From positions 395,188 to 459,187 of the forward strand of contig NZ_JAASRW010000003.1 of the NCBI RefSeq assembly GCF_011761355.1: 64,000 nt of DNA, read 5' to 3'. Made by a program: the position numbers and the translations under genes. The stretch's first letter is position 1; each line of letters begins with the position of its first letter. This stretch comes from Paenibacillus lupini. GTDB taxonomy: Bacteria; Bacillota; Bacilli; Paenibacillales; Paenibacillaceae. Shown here piece by piece: positions 17,820 through 25,878 of the stretch. The notes below the pieces were generated by a model. The model searched no databases, was not told where the DNA came from, and worked only from the letters and a program-made list of their open reading frames with translations.

Positions 17820-19376
17820 ATGAGTTTGTTAACAGTAGAGCAGTTATCGCATACGTTTGGCGATCGGGTGTTGTTTAGGAATGTGTCTTTCCGTCTGCTT
17901 GAGGGGGAGCATGTTGGGCTTGTTGGTGCGAATGGTACAGGTAAATCTACGCTTATGAATATTTTGACAGGTAAGCTGCTCAAGGACGAAGGCAAGGTGG
18001 AATGGACGCCGCGTATTCGTTACGGTTATTTGGACCAGCATACGAAGCTTGAAGCAGGGAAGACAATTCGTGATGTTCTGAAGGATGCATTTCTGCCGTT
18101 GCTCGTATTGGAAGAGGAGCTTAACGACATTGCTGCGCAAATGGGCGATGCCGATCCGGATAAGCTGGAGCAGCTGTTAGAACGTATGGGTGAAATTCAA
18201 GAGGAGCTTGAAATCGGCGATTTCTACTTGATCGATGTAAAGGTCGATGAAATGGCCAACGGCTTAGGCCTTAATGCAATCGGGCTTGACCGCGATGTTA
18301 CCGCACTAAGCGGCGGACAGCGGACGAAGGTTCTGCTTGCCAAGCTGCTGCTTGAGAAGCCAGGCGTTCTGCTGCTTGATGAGCCTACCAACTATTTGGA
18401 TGAAGAGCATATTAACTGGCTGACCAATTATTTGAAAAACTATCCGTACTCGTTTGTTCTGATCTCTCATGAAACTGGCTTTATGAATCAGGTTGTTAAC
18501 GTGATTTATCATCTTGAATTTACGAAGATGACGCGTTACTCGGCCAACTATGAGAAGTTCTTGGAGATGTCTGAGCTGAACAAAGCGCAGCATATCGACG
18601 CATACGAGAAGCAGCAGGATTATATTAAGAAGCAAGAAGAGTTTATTCAGAAAAATAAAGCTCGTGCTTCAACCTCTGGACGTGCGAAAAGCCGTGAGAA
18701 GCAGCTCGTCCGGATCGATCGTATCGATAAGCCGGAGGAAGCGGCAAAGCCAACCTTCAACTTCAAAGAGTCTAGAACCAGCGGCAAGACGGTATTTGAA
18801 GCTGAGGGAATGGTCATCGGCTATAACAAGCCGCTGCTGCCTAAGATGGATATGGTTATTGAGCGAGGCGACAAGATTGCAATCGTAGGCTGCAACGGCG
18901 TTGGTAAGTCGACGCTGCTTAAGACGATTCTTGGTGTTATTCCACCACTGGATGGCAAGACTTATCTTGGCGATTATTTGACTCCTGCCTACTTCGAGCA
19001 GGAAGCGAAGGCGCCTACGATGACTCCGCTGGAGGATGTATGGGATGAGTTCTCCTTCATGAACCAACATGAGGTTCGCGCAGCGCTTGCCCGCTGTGGT
19101 CTGAAGAACGAGCATATTACACGTGCTCTGAATCAACTTAGTGGTGGAGAACAAGCGAAGGTTCGACTTTGCAAGCTGATGATGCGAGAGAGTAACTGGA
19201 TCCTATTCGATGAGCCGACGAACCATTTGGACATCGTCGCTAAAGCCGAATTGAAGCGCGCTCTGAAAGCTTACAAAGGTACAGTCGTACTCGTCTCTCA
19301 CGAGCCTGATTTCTATGAAGATTGGGTAACAAAAACATGGGATGTTGAATCTTGGGCTATGCAGAGCCAAAGATAA
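17820..19376 (+). CDS. ABC-F family ATPase (YfmM-like)
   Basis: Cytoplasmic protein of 518 residues with two ABC domains and no membrane part. Walker A GANGTGKST (36-44) and GCNGVGKST, signatures LSGGQRTKVLLAK and LSGGEQAKVRLCK, and Walker B LLLDEPTNYLD and ILFDEPTNHLD are intact. The charged linker (YEKQQDYIKKQEEFIQKNKA) is the ABC-F P-site tRNA interaction region. Length and sequence fit the B. subtilis YfmM type. ABC-F proteins act on the ribosome, in antibiotic protection or translation control. ATG 17820 follows GGAG. I see no regulatory uORF in the 120-bp leader. Confidence 0.9.
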   Translation: MSLLTVEQLSHTFGDRVLFRNVSFRLLEGEHVGLVGANGTGKSTLMNILTGKLLKDEGKVEWTPRIRYGYLDQHTKLEAGKTIRDVLKDAFLPLLVLEEELNDIAAQMGDADPDKLEQLLERMGEIQEELEIGDFYLIDVKVDEMANGLGLNAIGLDRDVTALSGGQRTKVLLAKLLLEKPGVLLLDEPTNYLDEEHINWLTNYLKNYPYSFVLISHETGFMNQVVNVIYHLEFTKMTRYSANYEKFLEMSELNKAQHIDAYEKQQDYIKKQEEFIQKNKARASTSGRAKSREKQLVRIDRIDKPEEAAKPTFNFKESRTSGKTVFEAEGMVIGYNKPLLPKMDMVIERGDKIAIVGCNGVGKSTLLKTILGVIPPLDGKTYLGDYLTPAYFEQEAKAPTMTPLEDVWDEFSFMNQHEVRAALARCGLKNEHITRALNQLSGGEQAKVRLCKLMMRESNWILFDEPTNHLDIVAKAELKRALKAYKGTVVLVSHEPDFYEDWVTKTWDVESWAMQSQR

Positions 19377-19391
19377 AAAATAGATGGAATT

Positions 19392-19430
19392 GGGAGGCAG
19401 TCACGAATCCGTGATGTGCCTCCCTTTTTT
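19392..19430 (+). terminator. Rho-independent terminator
   Basis: GGGAGGCA (19392-19399) pairs with TGCCTCCC (19417-19424), with an inner CACG/CGTG stem, followed by six T residues. Confidence 0.88.
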
Positions 19431-19535
19431 GTTGATTACGACCCAACATTTTGCCAAATACATAAGGACATTCCCATTGGGGCCGGGCTGAGCTATGATA
19501 CCCTCAAAGTCACTATAGTAACGGGAGGTATTACA

Positions 19536-21044
19536 GTGGATCGACCAAACATTCTGCTTATTACTAGCGATCAGCAGCATTGGAATACGATAGGGGCATT
19601 TAATCCAGAGCTTCATACGCCTAATTTGGATCGGTTAGCGAAGGAAGGGACGACGTTCACTCGGGCCTATTGCCCAAATCCGACCTGTACACCTACACGG
19701 GCATCCATCATTACCGGGACATATCCAAGTCAGCATGGGGCGTGGACGCTTGGTACAAAGCTGCTCGAAGACCGTAAGACAATTGGGGCAGATTTCTCAG
19801 AAGCGGGCTATAAGACATCGCTGGTTGGCAAAGCTCATTTTCAACCGCTGCACAGCACGGAGGAGTATCCATCGCTGGAAGCCTATCCAACGCTGCAGGA
19901 TTTGGATTTCTGGCGTAACTTTAATGGTCCGTTTTATGGCTTTGACCATGTCGAGCTGGCGCGTAATCATACGAACGAAGCACATGTAGGGCAGCATTAT
20001 ACCCTCTGGTTGGAGGAGAAAGGCTGCGATAACTGGCGGGATTACTTCCTAGCACCAACAGGGACGATGGATCCATCAATTACACACACTTGGCCAATCC
20101 CAGAAGAGTTCCACTATGATACGTGGATTGCCGAACGAACCAACGCTCTTCTTACACAATATAAGGAGGCTAACGAGCCATTCTTCTTATGGTCGAGCTT
20201 CTTTGATCCGCATCCTGACTATCTTGTACCCGAGCCTTGGGATCGTATGTACGATCCCGATAAGCTGACGATTCCGGGAGTGATCCCAGGGGAGCATGAT
20301 CAGAATCCACCGCATTTTGGGCAAACACAGCAGGAGAATCCAGACTTCTCTCACTTGCTGGAGACAGGGCGGGCGATTCATGGCTATCAATCACATCTGC
20401 TGCCGGAAACGGAACGTAAGCAGCTAGTAGCGACCTATTACGGGATGATCAGCCTTATGGATAAGTATATCGGCCGTATATTGGATAAGCTCGACGAGCT
20501 GGGGCTTGCTGACAATACGATTGTCGTGTTTACGACGGATCATGGTCACTTTTTTGGCCAGCATGGCTTGCAATATAAGGGAGGCTTCCATTATGAAGAT
20601 CTAATCAAGCTTCCGTTTATTGTTCGTTATCCGGGTCAAGTTCCCGCAGGGCAGCAGTCGTCTGCGATCCAGTCTCTTGTTGATTTGGCTCCGACCTTCC
20701 TTTCTATGAGTGGTCTGGGCATTCGTCCGGAGATCACAGGGGTTGATCAAAGTGATGTTTGGCGTGGCAAAAGCTCTTCAGCGAGAGACCATGCAATCTG
20801 TGAATTCCGGCATGAGCCAACGACCATCCATCAGAAAACTTATGTGAATCAACGTTATAAAATCACCGTGTACTACAATCAGACATACGGCGAGATTTTC
20901 GATCTGGAGAAAGATCCTGGCGAGCTGCGTAATTTGTGGGATGACCCCGAGCATCAAGCTTTAAAAACAGAGCTGCTGCTGAAATACGTTTGGGCAGAGC
21001 TTGGGAAGGAACCAATGCCGATGCCTCGTATTTGGCATGCGTGA
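19536..21044 (+). CDS. Type I sulfatase
   Basis: Hydrolyses sulfate esters, most likely on carbohydrates. The 502-residue protein starts DRPNILLITSDQQHWNTIG, whose Asp12 is a metal ligand. It carries the maturation motif CTPTRASIITG (Cys51, the formylglycine residue), a central VFTTDHGHFFGQHG and a C-terminal sulfatase subdomain. There is no signal peptide, so it is probably cytoplasmic. The frame is open upstream, but GTG 19536 follows GGGAGG by about eight bases and is the family start. With the AraC regulator and GH51 enzyme downstream it may help use sulfated oligosaccharides. The maturation enzyme is not in the window. Confidence 0.9.
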   Translation: MDRPNILLITSDQQHWNTIGAFNPELHTPNLDRLAKEGTTFTRAYCPNPTCTPTRASIITGTYPSQHGAWTLGTKLLEDRKTIGADFSEAGYKTSLVGKAHFQPLHSTEEYPSLEAYPTLQDLDFWRNFNGPFYGFDHVELARNHTNEAHVGQHYTLWLEEKGCDNWRDYFLAPTGTMDPSITHTWPIPEEFHYDTWIAERTNALLTQYKEANEPFFLWSSFFDPHPDYLVPEPWDRMYDPDKLTIPGVIPGEHDQNPPHFGQTQQENPDFSHLLETGRAIHGYQSHLLPETERKQLVATYYGMISLMDKYIGRILDKLDELGLADNTIVVFTTDHGHFFGQHGLQYKGGFHYEDLIKLPFIVRYPGQVPAGQQSSAIQSLVDLAPTFLSMSGLGIRPEITGVDQSDVWRGKSSSARDHAICEFRHEPTTIHQKTYVNQRYKITVYYNQTYGEIFDLEKDPGELRNLWDDPEHQALKTELLLKYVWAELGKEPMPMPRIWHA

Positions 21045-21126
21045 TCCGGGACAATAACGTGTAGCTATACAAGAGCGAGTTAAGTATCCTTAAGTAAGAG
21101 TCAGAATCCTAGGGGAGGTTTGACGA

Positions 21127-21978
21127 TTGAAGGAGCACGCTCATGAATATGTGGATTTCCGTTATTATACACCGTCCGAATTCGAGAAGCTGGGAGGGCT
21201 ATGGCCCATCCGGTCCGGCAACAATGTGGCGAAAGCCAATTATGCCATAGGCACTCGTATGATCGAGTGTTACTCTATTCACTTTGTTCTGAATGGATCA
21301 GTAGATTTTACGTTCGAGGAAGGGAAGGAACGTCTCAGGAAGGGAGATTTGTTCTGTCTGTATCCCGGCCGAAAACATAGCTATCAGGTTGCTGAATATA
21401 CAACACATTCGCCTCTTCGTATGTGTTGGCTGGCTTTTGACGGGCCGCAGGCATTCCATCTTCTAGAGAGAATCGGGTTGACCGAGGGGAGACCTTATCT
21501 TCACGGTAAAGCTTCCGCTGAGGTTCATGACCTCGTCCAGCAGATCTTCGGCTGGATGGCTGATGAAGGGGCAGAGCTTCAGCTTCAGCAAGCCCTTTAT
21601 CAGTTGTTCGCTATGCTGTCTCTTCCGCCTAATGAGGGTCAGAAGAAGACGGTAGATTGGTTGAAAAAATGCGAGGACTACATAAGCAGCCACTATATGG
21701 AGCCAATCAGTGTATCCGATGTAGCAGAGATTGCTGGCGTTCACCGCTCTCATCTATACATGGAATTTACCCGCAGCTATGGGATGGGGCCTAAGCATTA
21801 TTTGATTCAGAAGCGGATGGAGAAGGCGAGTGAGCTGCTGCTGCAAGCAACACTTACGGTAACCGAAATTGCTCTCTCGCTTGGGTATGCGGATGTGTAT
21901 GCATTCTCCCGAGCTTTCTATAACTTTTACAGCATCTCACCTAGTAACTATCGTCTGCAGCATCATTCGTCGCAATGA
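21127..21978 (+). CDS. AraC-family transcriptional regulator
   Basis: A 283-residue activator: an N-terminal cupin sensor (about 40-150, with KGDLFCLYPGRKHSYQV) and a C-terminal double helix-turn-helix (about 180-278: ISVSDVAEIAGVHRSHLYMEF, then LTVTEIALSLGYADVYAFSRAF). TTG 21127 follows AGGGGAGG. It sits between the sulfatase and the arabinofuranosidase, all on the plus strand, so it probably controls them in response to a sugar. Confidence 0.88.
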   Translation: MKEHAHEYVDFRYYTPSEFEKLGGLWPIRSGNNVAKANYAIGTRMIECYSIHFVLNGSVDFTFEEGKERLRKGDLFCLYPGRKHSYQVAEYTTHSPLRMCWLAFDGPQAFHLLERIGLTEGRPYLHGKASAEVHDLVQQIFGWMADEGAELQLQQALYQLFAMLSLPPNEGQKKTVDWLKKCEDYISSHYMEPISVSDVAEIAGVHRSHLYMEFTRSYGMGPKHYLIQKRMEKASELLLQATLTVTEIALSLGYADVYAFSRAFYNFYSISPSNYRLQHHSSQ

Positions 21979-22027
21979 GGTGTCGACCCTTAAAGGCTAA
22001 TTAAGAGGAAAGTGAGGACATTTAAAA

Positions 22028-24037
22028 ATGAACAATCTTTCGACTATTACTATAGATACAGCAGCCGCCGGTGAAGAACGGATTAACCCGTTTATCTTCG
22101 GCCACTTTGTGGAGGATATCCGTGATCATATGGATGCGATGCTCGCCTTCACACTTAAGGACATGGACTTTGAGGAAGAGGCCGCAAGCCATGGTGTATC
22201 GGCGGGCTGGTACCCGGTGACGAATGGGAAGAACACACAATACAGCCTGGAGCCGGCCGCTCCTAAGCATTCCGGCCACAGCCAGAGGATCCGTATCCTC
22301 AGTGATGACCGCTGTTACGGAGGAATCGCTCAGCGTGTAGCAGTCAAGGGTGGTATGACGTACCGGCTGTCGCTTGTTGCGAGAGCAGCGATTGAACTGA
22401 AAGCGCTCGTCTGCGAGTTAGTTGACCCGGAAACAGGAGATCAGCTAGGCAAGGCGGAGCTTGAGCTGAGGAACCATAATTGGCAGACCTATGAGTTCGA
22501 GCTTACGGCTTTGAAGTCGCACGAGCGGGCAGAGCTTCGACTTCTTATCTCCTCGGAAGAGGAGGTCTGGAGAGATTCTACCGGCTCGGGTATGTTGTGG
22601 ATCGATCATGTATCGATGCTGCCGGAAGATAGTGTAGGCTTCGTGAAACGTGAGGTCGTAGAGATGACTCGGCAGCTGAAGCCGGGCATGATGCGGCTGG
22701 CCGGCAACTATATTAGTGCCTATCACTTCGAGCATGCGATTGGACCAGTGTTTGAGCGCCCAAATATGGTTAATGAGGCATGGGGTGGATGGACGAACAA
22801 GTATTTTGGCACAGATGAGTTCCTTGCCTTCTGCCAAGCAACAGATACTGAGCCGCTAATCTGCGTAAATGCCGGAACGGGCACGCCAGAGGAAGCGGCA
22901 GCATGGCTGGAGTATTGTAATGGTGACGAGAGTACACCTTATGGGGCATTGCGTGTAAAGAACGGACATCCGGAGCCATATCGGGTCCGTTATTGGGAGA
23001 TCGGCAACGAAATTTATGGACCTTGGCAGCATGGGCATTGTACCGCTGAGCAGTTCGCTGAGCGCTACATTAGATTCTCTGAAGCCTTGAAGCTGGTGGA
23101 TCCGGAGGTTGTTCTTCTCGCTTGTGGTGATGTTGATCCTGCCTGGAATCGTACACTGCTCTCCGCAGCAGCAGAACATATTGATATGCTGACGCTACAT
23201 ATTTACCATGGCTCTGCTACGGTTGGCATTCATCCGGATACGTCGAAGGAAGCAAGGTATGCTGCTGTATCCTCCTTCCCAGAGATATCTCGAGCCATTA
23301 TTAATCAAGCAAGTGAGCTGATTAACAGCGATACTCGTTATGGCCACGTCAAGCTGGCGATTACGGAGTACAATACCATGTATTATCCGAACACGATTCG
23401 CAAAGGGCTGCCAAACGAGCATACACTTGAAGCAGCGGTCGCTAATGCAGCGAATCTGAATGAATTTATCCGTCAGTCGAATCTGGTTCAGATCGGCAGC
23501 TACTCTGATCTCGTCAACGGCTGGCTCGGTGGCTGCATTCGGGTAGGAGACCACTATGCCGATCAATATCGCGGTAAGATTGCTGGCTGGAGCGGGAAAA
23601 GCCAGACGGTATACGGAACGCCAACCTACCATGTCATGCAGCTGTATGCGAACCGGCCGATTGCGTCGGTCGTACCGGTACAGACGGAATGTGGTTCTTA
23701 TCCTTGGGAAGGAAGCCGCCCACAGTTTGGACTTGCGGCCACACCGCTGCCGACGCTAGATGTAGCGGCATGTATTGATGACAGCAAGCAGGTGCTCACC
23801 GTATTTGTTGTTAATAGAGGCTTGGAACCCGAAGAGGTTGATATCCATGCCCTAGCGTTTGAGCAGGAGCAGGCTGTGATTTGGGAGATTGGTGCTGACG
23901 ATTACGAGGTGATTAATTCCGTGTTTGAGCCAGAACGGATCCTTGCAACTGAAAGGTCGCTAGCAATTTCGAATGACGGTCACCTCCGGGTGAGGCTTCG
24001 TCCTCACTCCGTCAACGTGCTGGAGCTTCGACGCTAA
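22028..24037 (+). CDS. GH51 alpha-L-arabinofuranosidase
   Basis: Removes alpha-L-arabinofuranosyl groups from arabinan or arabinoxylan fragments. The 669-residue chain has the GH51 opening NPFIFGHFVEDI, an inserted jelly-roll (CBM4-like) region at about 55-200, then the TIM barrel with acid/base Glu328 in YWEIGNEIYG and nucleophile Glu447 in LAITEYNTMY, and a C-terminal beta domain. There is no signal peptide, so it acts inside the cell on imported oligosaccharides. RBS AGAGGAAAGTGAGG precedes the ATG at 22028. Last gene of the sulfatase-AraC-GH51 set, ending in a strong hairpin. Confidence 0.92.
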   Translation: MNNLSTITIDTAAAGEERINPFIFGHFVEDIRDHMDAMLAFTLKDMDFEEEAASHGVSAGWYPVTNGKNTQYSLEPAAPKHSGHSQRIRILSDDRCYGGIAQRVAVKGGMTYRLSLVARAAIELKALVCELVDPETGDQLGKAELELRNHNWQTYEFELTALKSHERAELRLLISSEEEVWRDSTGSGMLWIDHVSMLPEDSVGFVKREVVEMTRQLKPGMMRLAGNYISAYHFEHAIGPVFERPNMVNEAWGGWTNKYFGTDEFLAFCQATDTEPLICVNAGTGTPEEAAAWLEYCNGDESTPYGALRVKNGHPEPYRVRYWEIGNEIYGPWQHGHCTAEQFAERYIRFSEALKLVDPEVVLLACGDVDPAWNRTLLSAAAEHIDMLTLHIYHGSATVGIHPDTSKEARYAAVSSFPEISRAIINQASELINSDTRYGHVKLAITEYNTMYYPNTIRKGLPNEHTLEAAVANAANLNEFIRQSNLVQIGSYSDLVNGWLGGCIRVGDHYADQYRGKIAGWSGKSQTVYGTPTYHVMQLYANRPIASVVPVQTECGSYPWEGSRPQFGLAATPLPTLDVAACIDDSKQVLTVFVVNRGLEPEEVDIHALAFEQEQAVIWEIGADDYEVINSVFEPERILATERSLAISNDGHLRVRLRPHSVNVLELRR

Positions 24038-24073
24038 GCAGAAAATAAGAGAAAAAGAAAAGAGAAAAGAGAA

Positions 24074-24121
24074 AAGGGGGCTGTCCCATCGTCATTAAAT
24101 GACGATGGGACAGCCCCCTTT
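24074..24121 (+). terminator. Very long perfect hairpin terminator
   Basis: A stem of about 20 bp runs from GGGGGCTGTCCCATCG (from 24076) to its complement ending CCCCC at 24118, then TTTATTC. It ends the GH51 transcript. The arm core CTGTCCCAT recurs in the hairpin at 24366. Confidence 0.85.
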
Positions 24122-24145
24122 ATTCATTTTGTACGTAATACAACG

Positions 24146-24345
24146 ATAAGACCCTCGTAGGGTCTTATGAATACTAATTTCACTGAACTACCATTGTATA
24201 AAGCCCCCGCAGGGTCTTATTGCACCTCGAAGTGCTCATGACAGCTAGGTTTTCTACGAATATTATGAAAATAAGACCCTCACAGGGTCTTATGAGTATT
24301 AGTTTCGCACAACGAACATTAAATAAGACCTTCGTAGGGTCTTAT
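24146..24345. repeat. 200-bp intergenic element of four 23-bp palindromes (copy A)
   Basis: Palindromes with arms ATAAGACCCT and AGGGTCTTAT around three bases lie at 24146-24168 (centre CGT), 24198-24220 (CGC, left arm degenerate), 24271-24293 (CAC) and 24323-24345 (CGT, one change). Starts are 52, 73 and 52 bp apart. The 29-bp spacers inside each pair resemble one another (GAATACTAATTTC, GAGTATTAGTTTC), so the element looks like a duplicated doublet. A second copy with identical spacing is at 56519-56718. Confidence 0.85.
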
Positions 24346-24365
24346 AGGACGTAACTAGTTTTACC

Positions 24366-24423
24366 AGACTGTCCCATGTAGGGGAACTCCTTGAATTTCC
24401 CTACATGGGACAGTCTCTTTTTT
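24366..24423 (+). terminator. Long hairpin with T run, no gene immediately upstream
   Basis: AGACTGTCCCATGTAGGG (24366-24383) pairs perfectly over 18 bp with 24399-24416, followed by six T residues. No coding region lies between this and the hairpin at 24074, so it either insulates the downstream operon or belongs to the repeat element. Confidence 0.75.
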
Positions 24424-24710
24424 ATAGGATATATTTGGCACTATTATCCTATATCATAATTAATTGTGTAAATATTTAACATAAATGGTCATGGATATCC
24501 CTCTTTGGGACTTTAAGCTTAGTTTTGTGTAACTAATTCTCAGTTCTTCATATTTTAGAAACAATTTTAGGTTATTATGAAGTAAAATCATCTATTTATA
24601 GACTTTTTTTGAAATTTCCATTAAATTCTAATCATCATACAATAAAAATATTAAAATTTTATATTCAAAAGATGATAGAATAGCAGAATATATAGATGGA
24701 GTTGAAGACG
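24424..24710 (+). other. AT-rich leader of the exopolysaccharide cluster
   Basis: About 290 bases with no credible gene. It overlaps a 9-bp inverted repeat, TATAGGATA (24423-24431) with TATCCTATA (24445-24453), and long A/T tracts around 24595-24665. I do not see a GEMM-type c-di-GMP riboswitch. A promoter is likely just upstream of 24700 (TAGAAT at 24676-24681), but no convincing -35 box is spaced correctly. Confidence 0.5.
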
Positions 24711-25844
24711 GTGAAAAAGCGGATTACTCTTCTGGCGACCCTGACAGCTGTACTGCTGGGAGTGGTCTGGTTTTTTAGCAGTCTGGGTGACAGCAGAAGC
24801 GATGGCAAAGCGGTTGAGGCGGCTCCCGCTAGATACGGGGATACGCTGGGGTTTAAGCCACATCGTCTGGAGCTGCAGCGGTTCATTGAGCAGAAGCTGG
24901 TGGGCGAAGCTGGTGTCTATACGAATTATAAGGAAACCGATGAAGCCGCGGAAGTCGCAACTGGGCACGAGACGTTAAGTGAATCTGCAGGTCTGCTTAT
25001 GCGTTATTATGTGCTGACCGGGCAGAAGGATGCCTTTGACACCGTGTGGTCCCGGGCAAAGCAGACGCTGGCAACGGAAGCTGGCTTTAGTTATCGATAT
25101 AGTCCTTTGCTCGACAAGAAATACCCGGTTAATGCCGTCGTTGACGATCTGCGGATTAACCGCGCGCTGTATGAGGCAGAAACTGCGTTTGGAGATGCGT
25201 ACGGACAGGAAGCTGATCGTTACGGTGATCTTGTATTTGAACATAATGTCCAGCAGGACAAGCTGTTTGATTTCTACGATATAACCTATGGTACGACTAA
25301 TGATTTTCTAACTTTATGTTATGCCGATTTTCAATCTATTCGATTGTTAGACGCCTCGTCAAAAGATAAACGGAAATTGGAAAACAAGCTTTTGGAAATC
25401 GTCTCGGGTGGGTATTTATCTGATAAGTTCCCGTTCTATGAAACCCGCTATGAGTACGCAACAGATACATACGGTGACCATGAGGGTGAAATAAGTACGA
25501 TCGAGTCACTGCTGACGGTGTTGTCTCTCGCTGAAATCGGCAAGGAGCGTGCCCCAAGCATCACGTACATTAAAAAGGTTGTGGAGGCAGGCACGCTGTA
25601 CGGCCGTTATGATCGTGAAGGTAAACCGGTTACGGATATCCAATCTACAGCCGCTTATGCCATTGCGGCGATGATCGGCTCAACGATTGGGGATAAAGGG
25701 CTTTATGAGGACAGCATTCACCGAATGGAGCAATACCGAATCGAGGATGGGACAAGCCCGATTAATGGAAGCTTCGGGAATGCTGCTACTGAAGAGGTCT
25801 ATTCGTTCGATAATTTGTTGGCTTTATTGGCTTATGCCTATTAA
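24711..25844 (+). CDS. YdaJ-like exported (alpha/alpha)6 glycosidase, GH8-like
   Basis: A membrane-anchored, exported protein of 377 residues: basic N-terminus, one hydrophobic segment (about 6-24), then an alpha-rich region. TLSESAGLLMRYYV places Glu91 where GH8 enzymes carry the general acid (SEGxGY). DDLRINRAL and FYDITYGTTND are also family-like. In cellulose-type operons such enzymes trim the polymer. I start at GTG 24711, nine bases after GATGGAG; the in-frame ATG 24696 has no ribosome site. First gene of a six-gene cluster matching B. subtilis ydaJ-N in content. Confidence 0.78.
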   Translation: MKKRITLLATLTAVLLGVVWFFSSLGDSRSDGKAVEAAPARYGDTLGFKPHRLELQRFIEQKLVGEAGVYTNYKETDEAAEVATGHETLSESAGLLMRYYVLTGQKDAFDTVWSRAKQTLATEAGFSYRYSPLLDKKYPVNAVVDDLRINRALYEAETAFGDAYGQEADRYGDLVFEHNVQQDKLFDFYDITYGTTNDFLTLCYADFQSIRLLDASSKDKRKLENKLLEIVSGGYLSDKFPFYETRYEYATDTYGDHEGEISTIESLLTVLSLAEIGKERAPSITYIKKVVEAGTLYGRYDREGKPVTDIQSTAAYAIAAMIGSTIGDKGLYEDSIHRMEQYRIEDGTSPINGSFGNAATEEVYSFDNLLALLAYAY

Positions 25845-25878
25845 GACTTCATAGGAACGGTGCGGAAAGGGGCATAGC

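Noticed and set aside
24146..24345. CRISPR array
   Set aside because: Repeats are palindromic, only four, unequally spaced (52 and 73 bp), with spacers that resemble each other, and no cas genes are present.
24465..24480. A second GlnR/TnrA-like box (TGTAAATATTTAACA) upstream of the exopolysaccharide cluster
   Set aside because: The halves are separated by five bases instead of seven, in an AT-rich region where such matches arise by chance.
24424..24710. A c-di-GMP riboswitch before the c-di-GMP-linked cluster
   Set aside because: No GEMM-like conserved core or paired helices are visible; the region is mainly A/T tracts.
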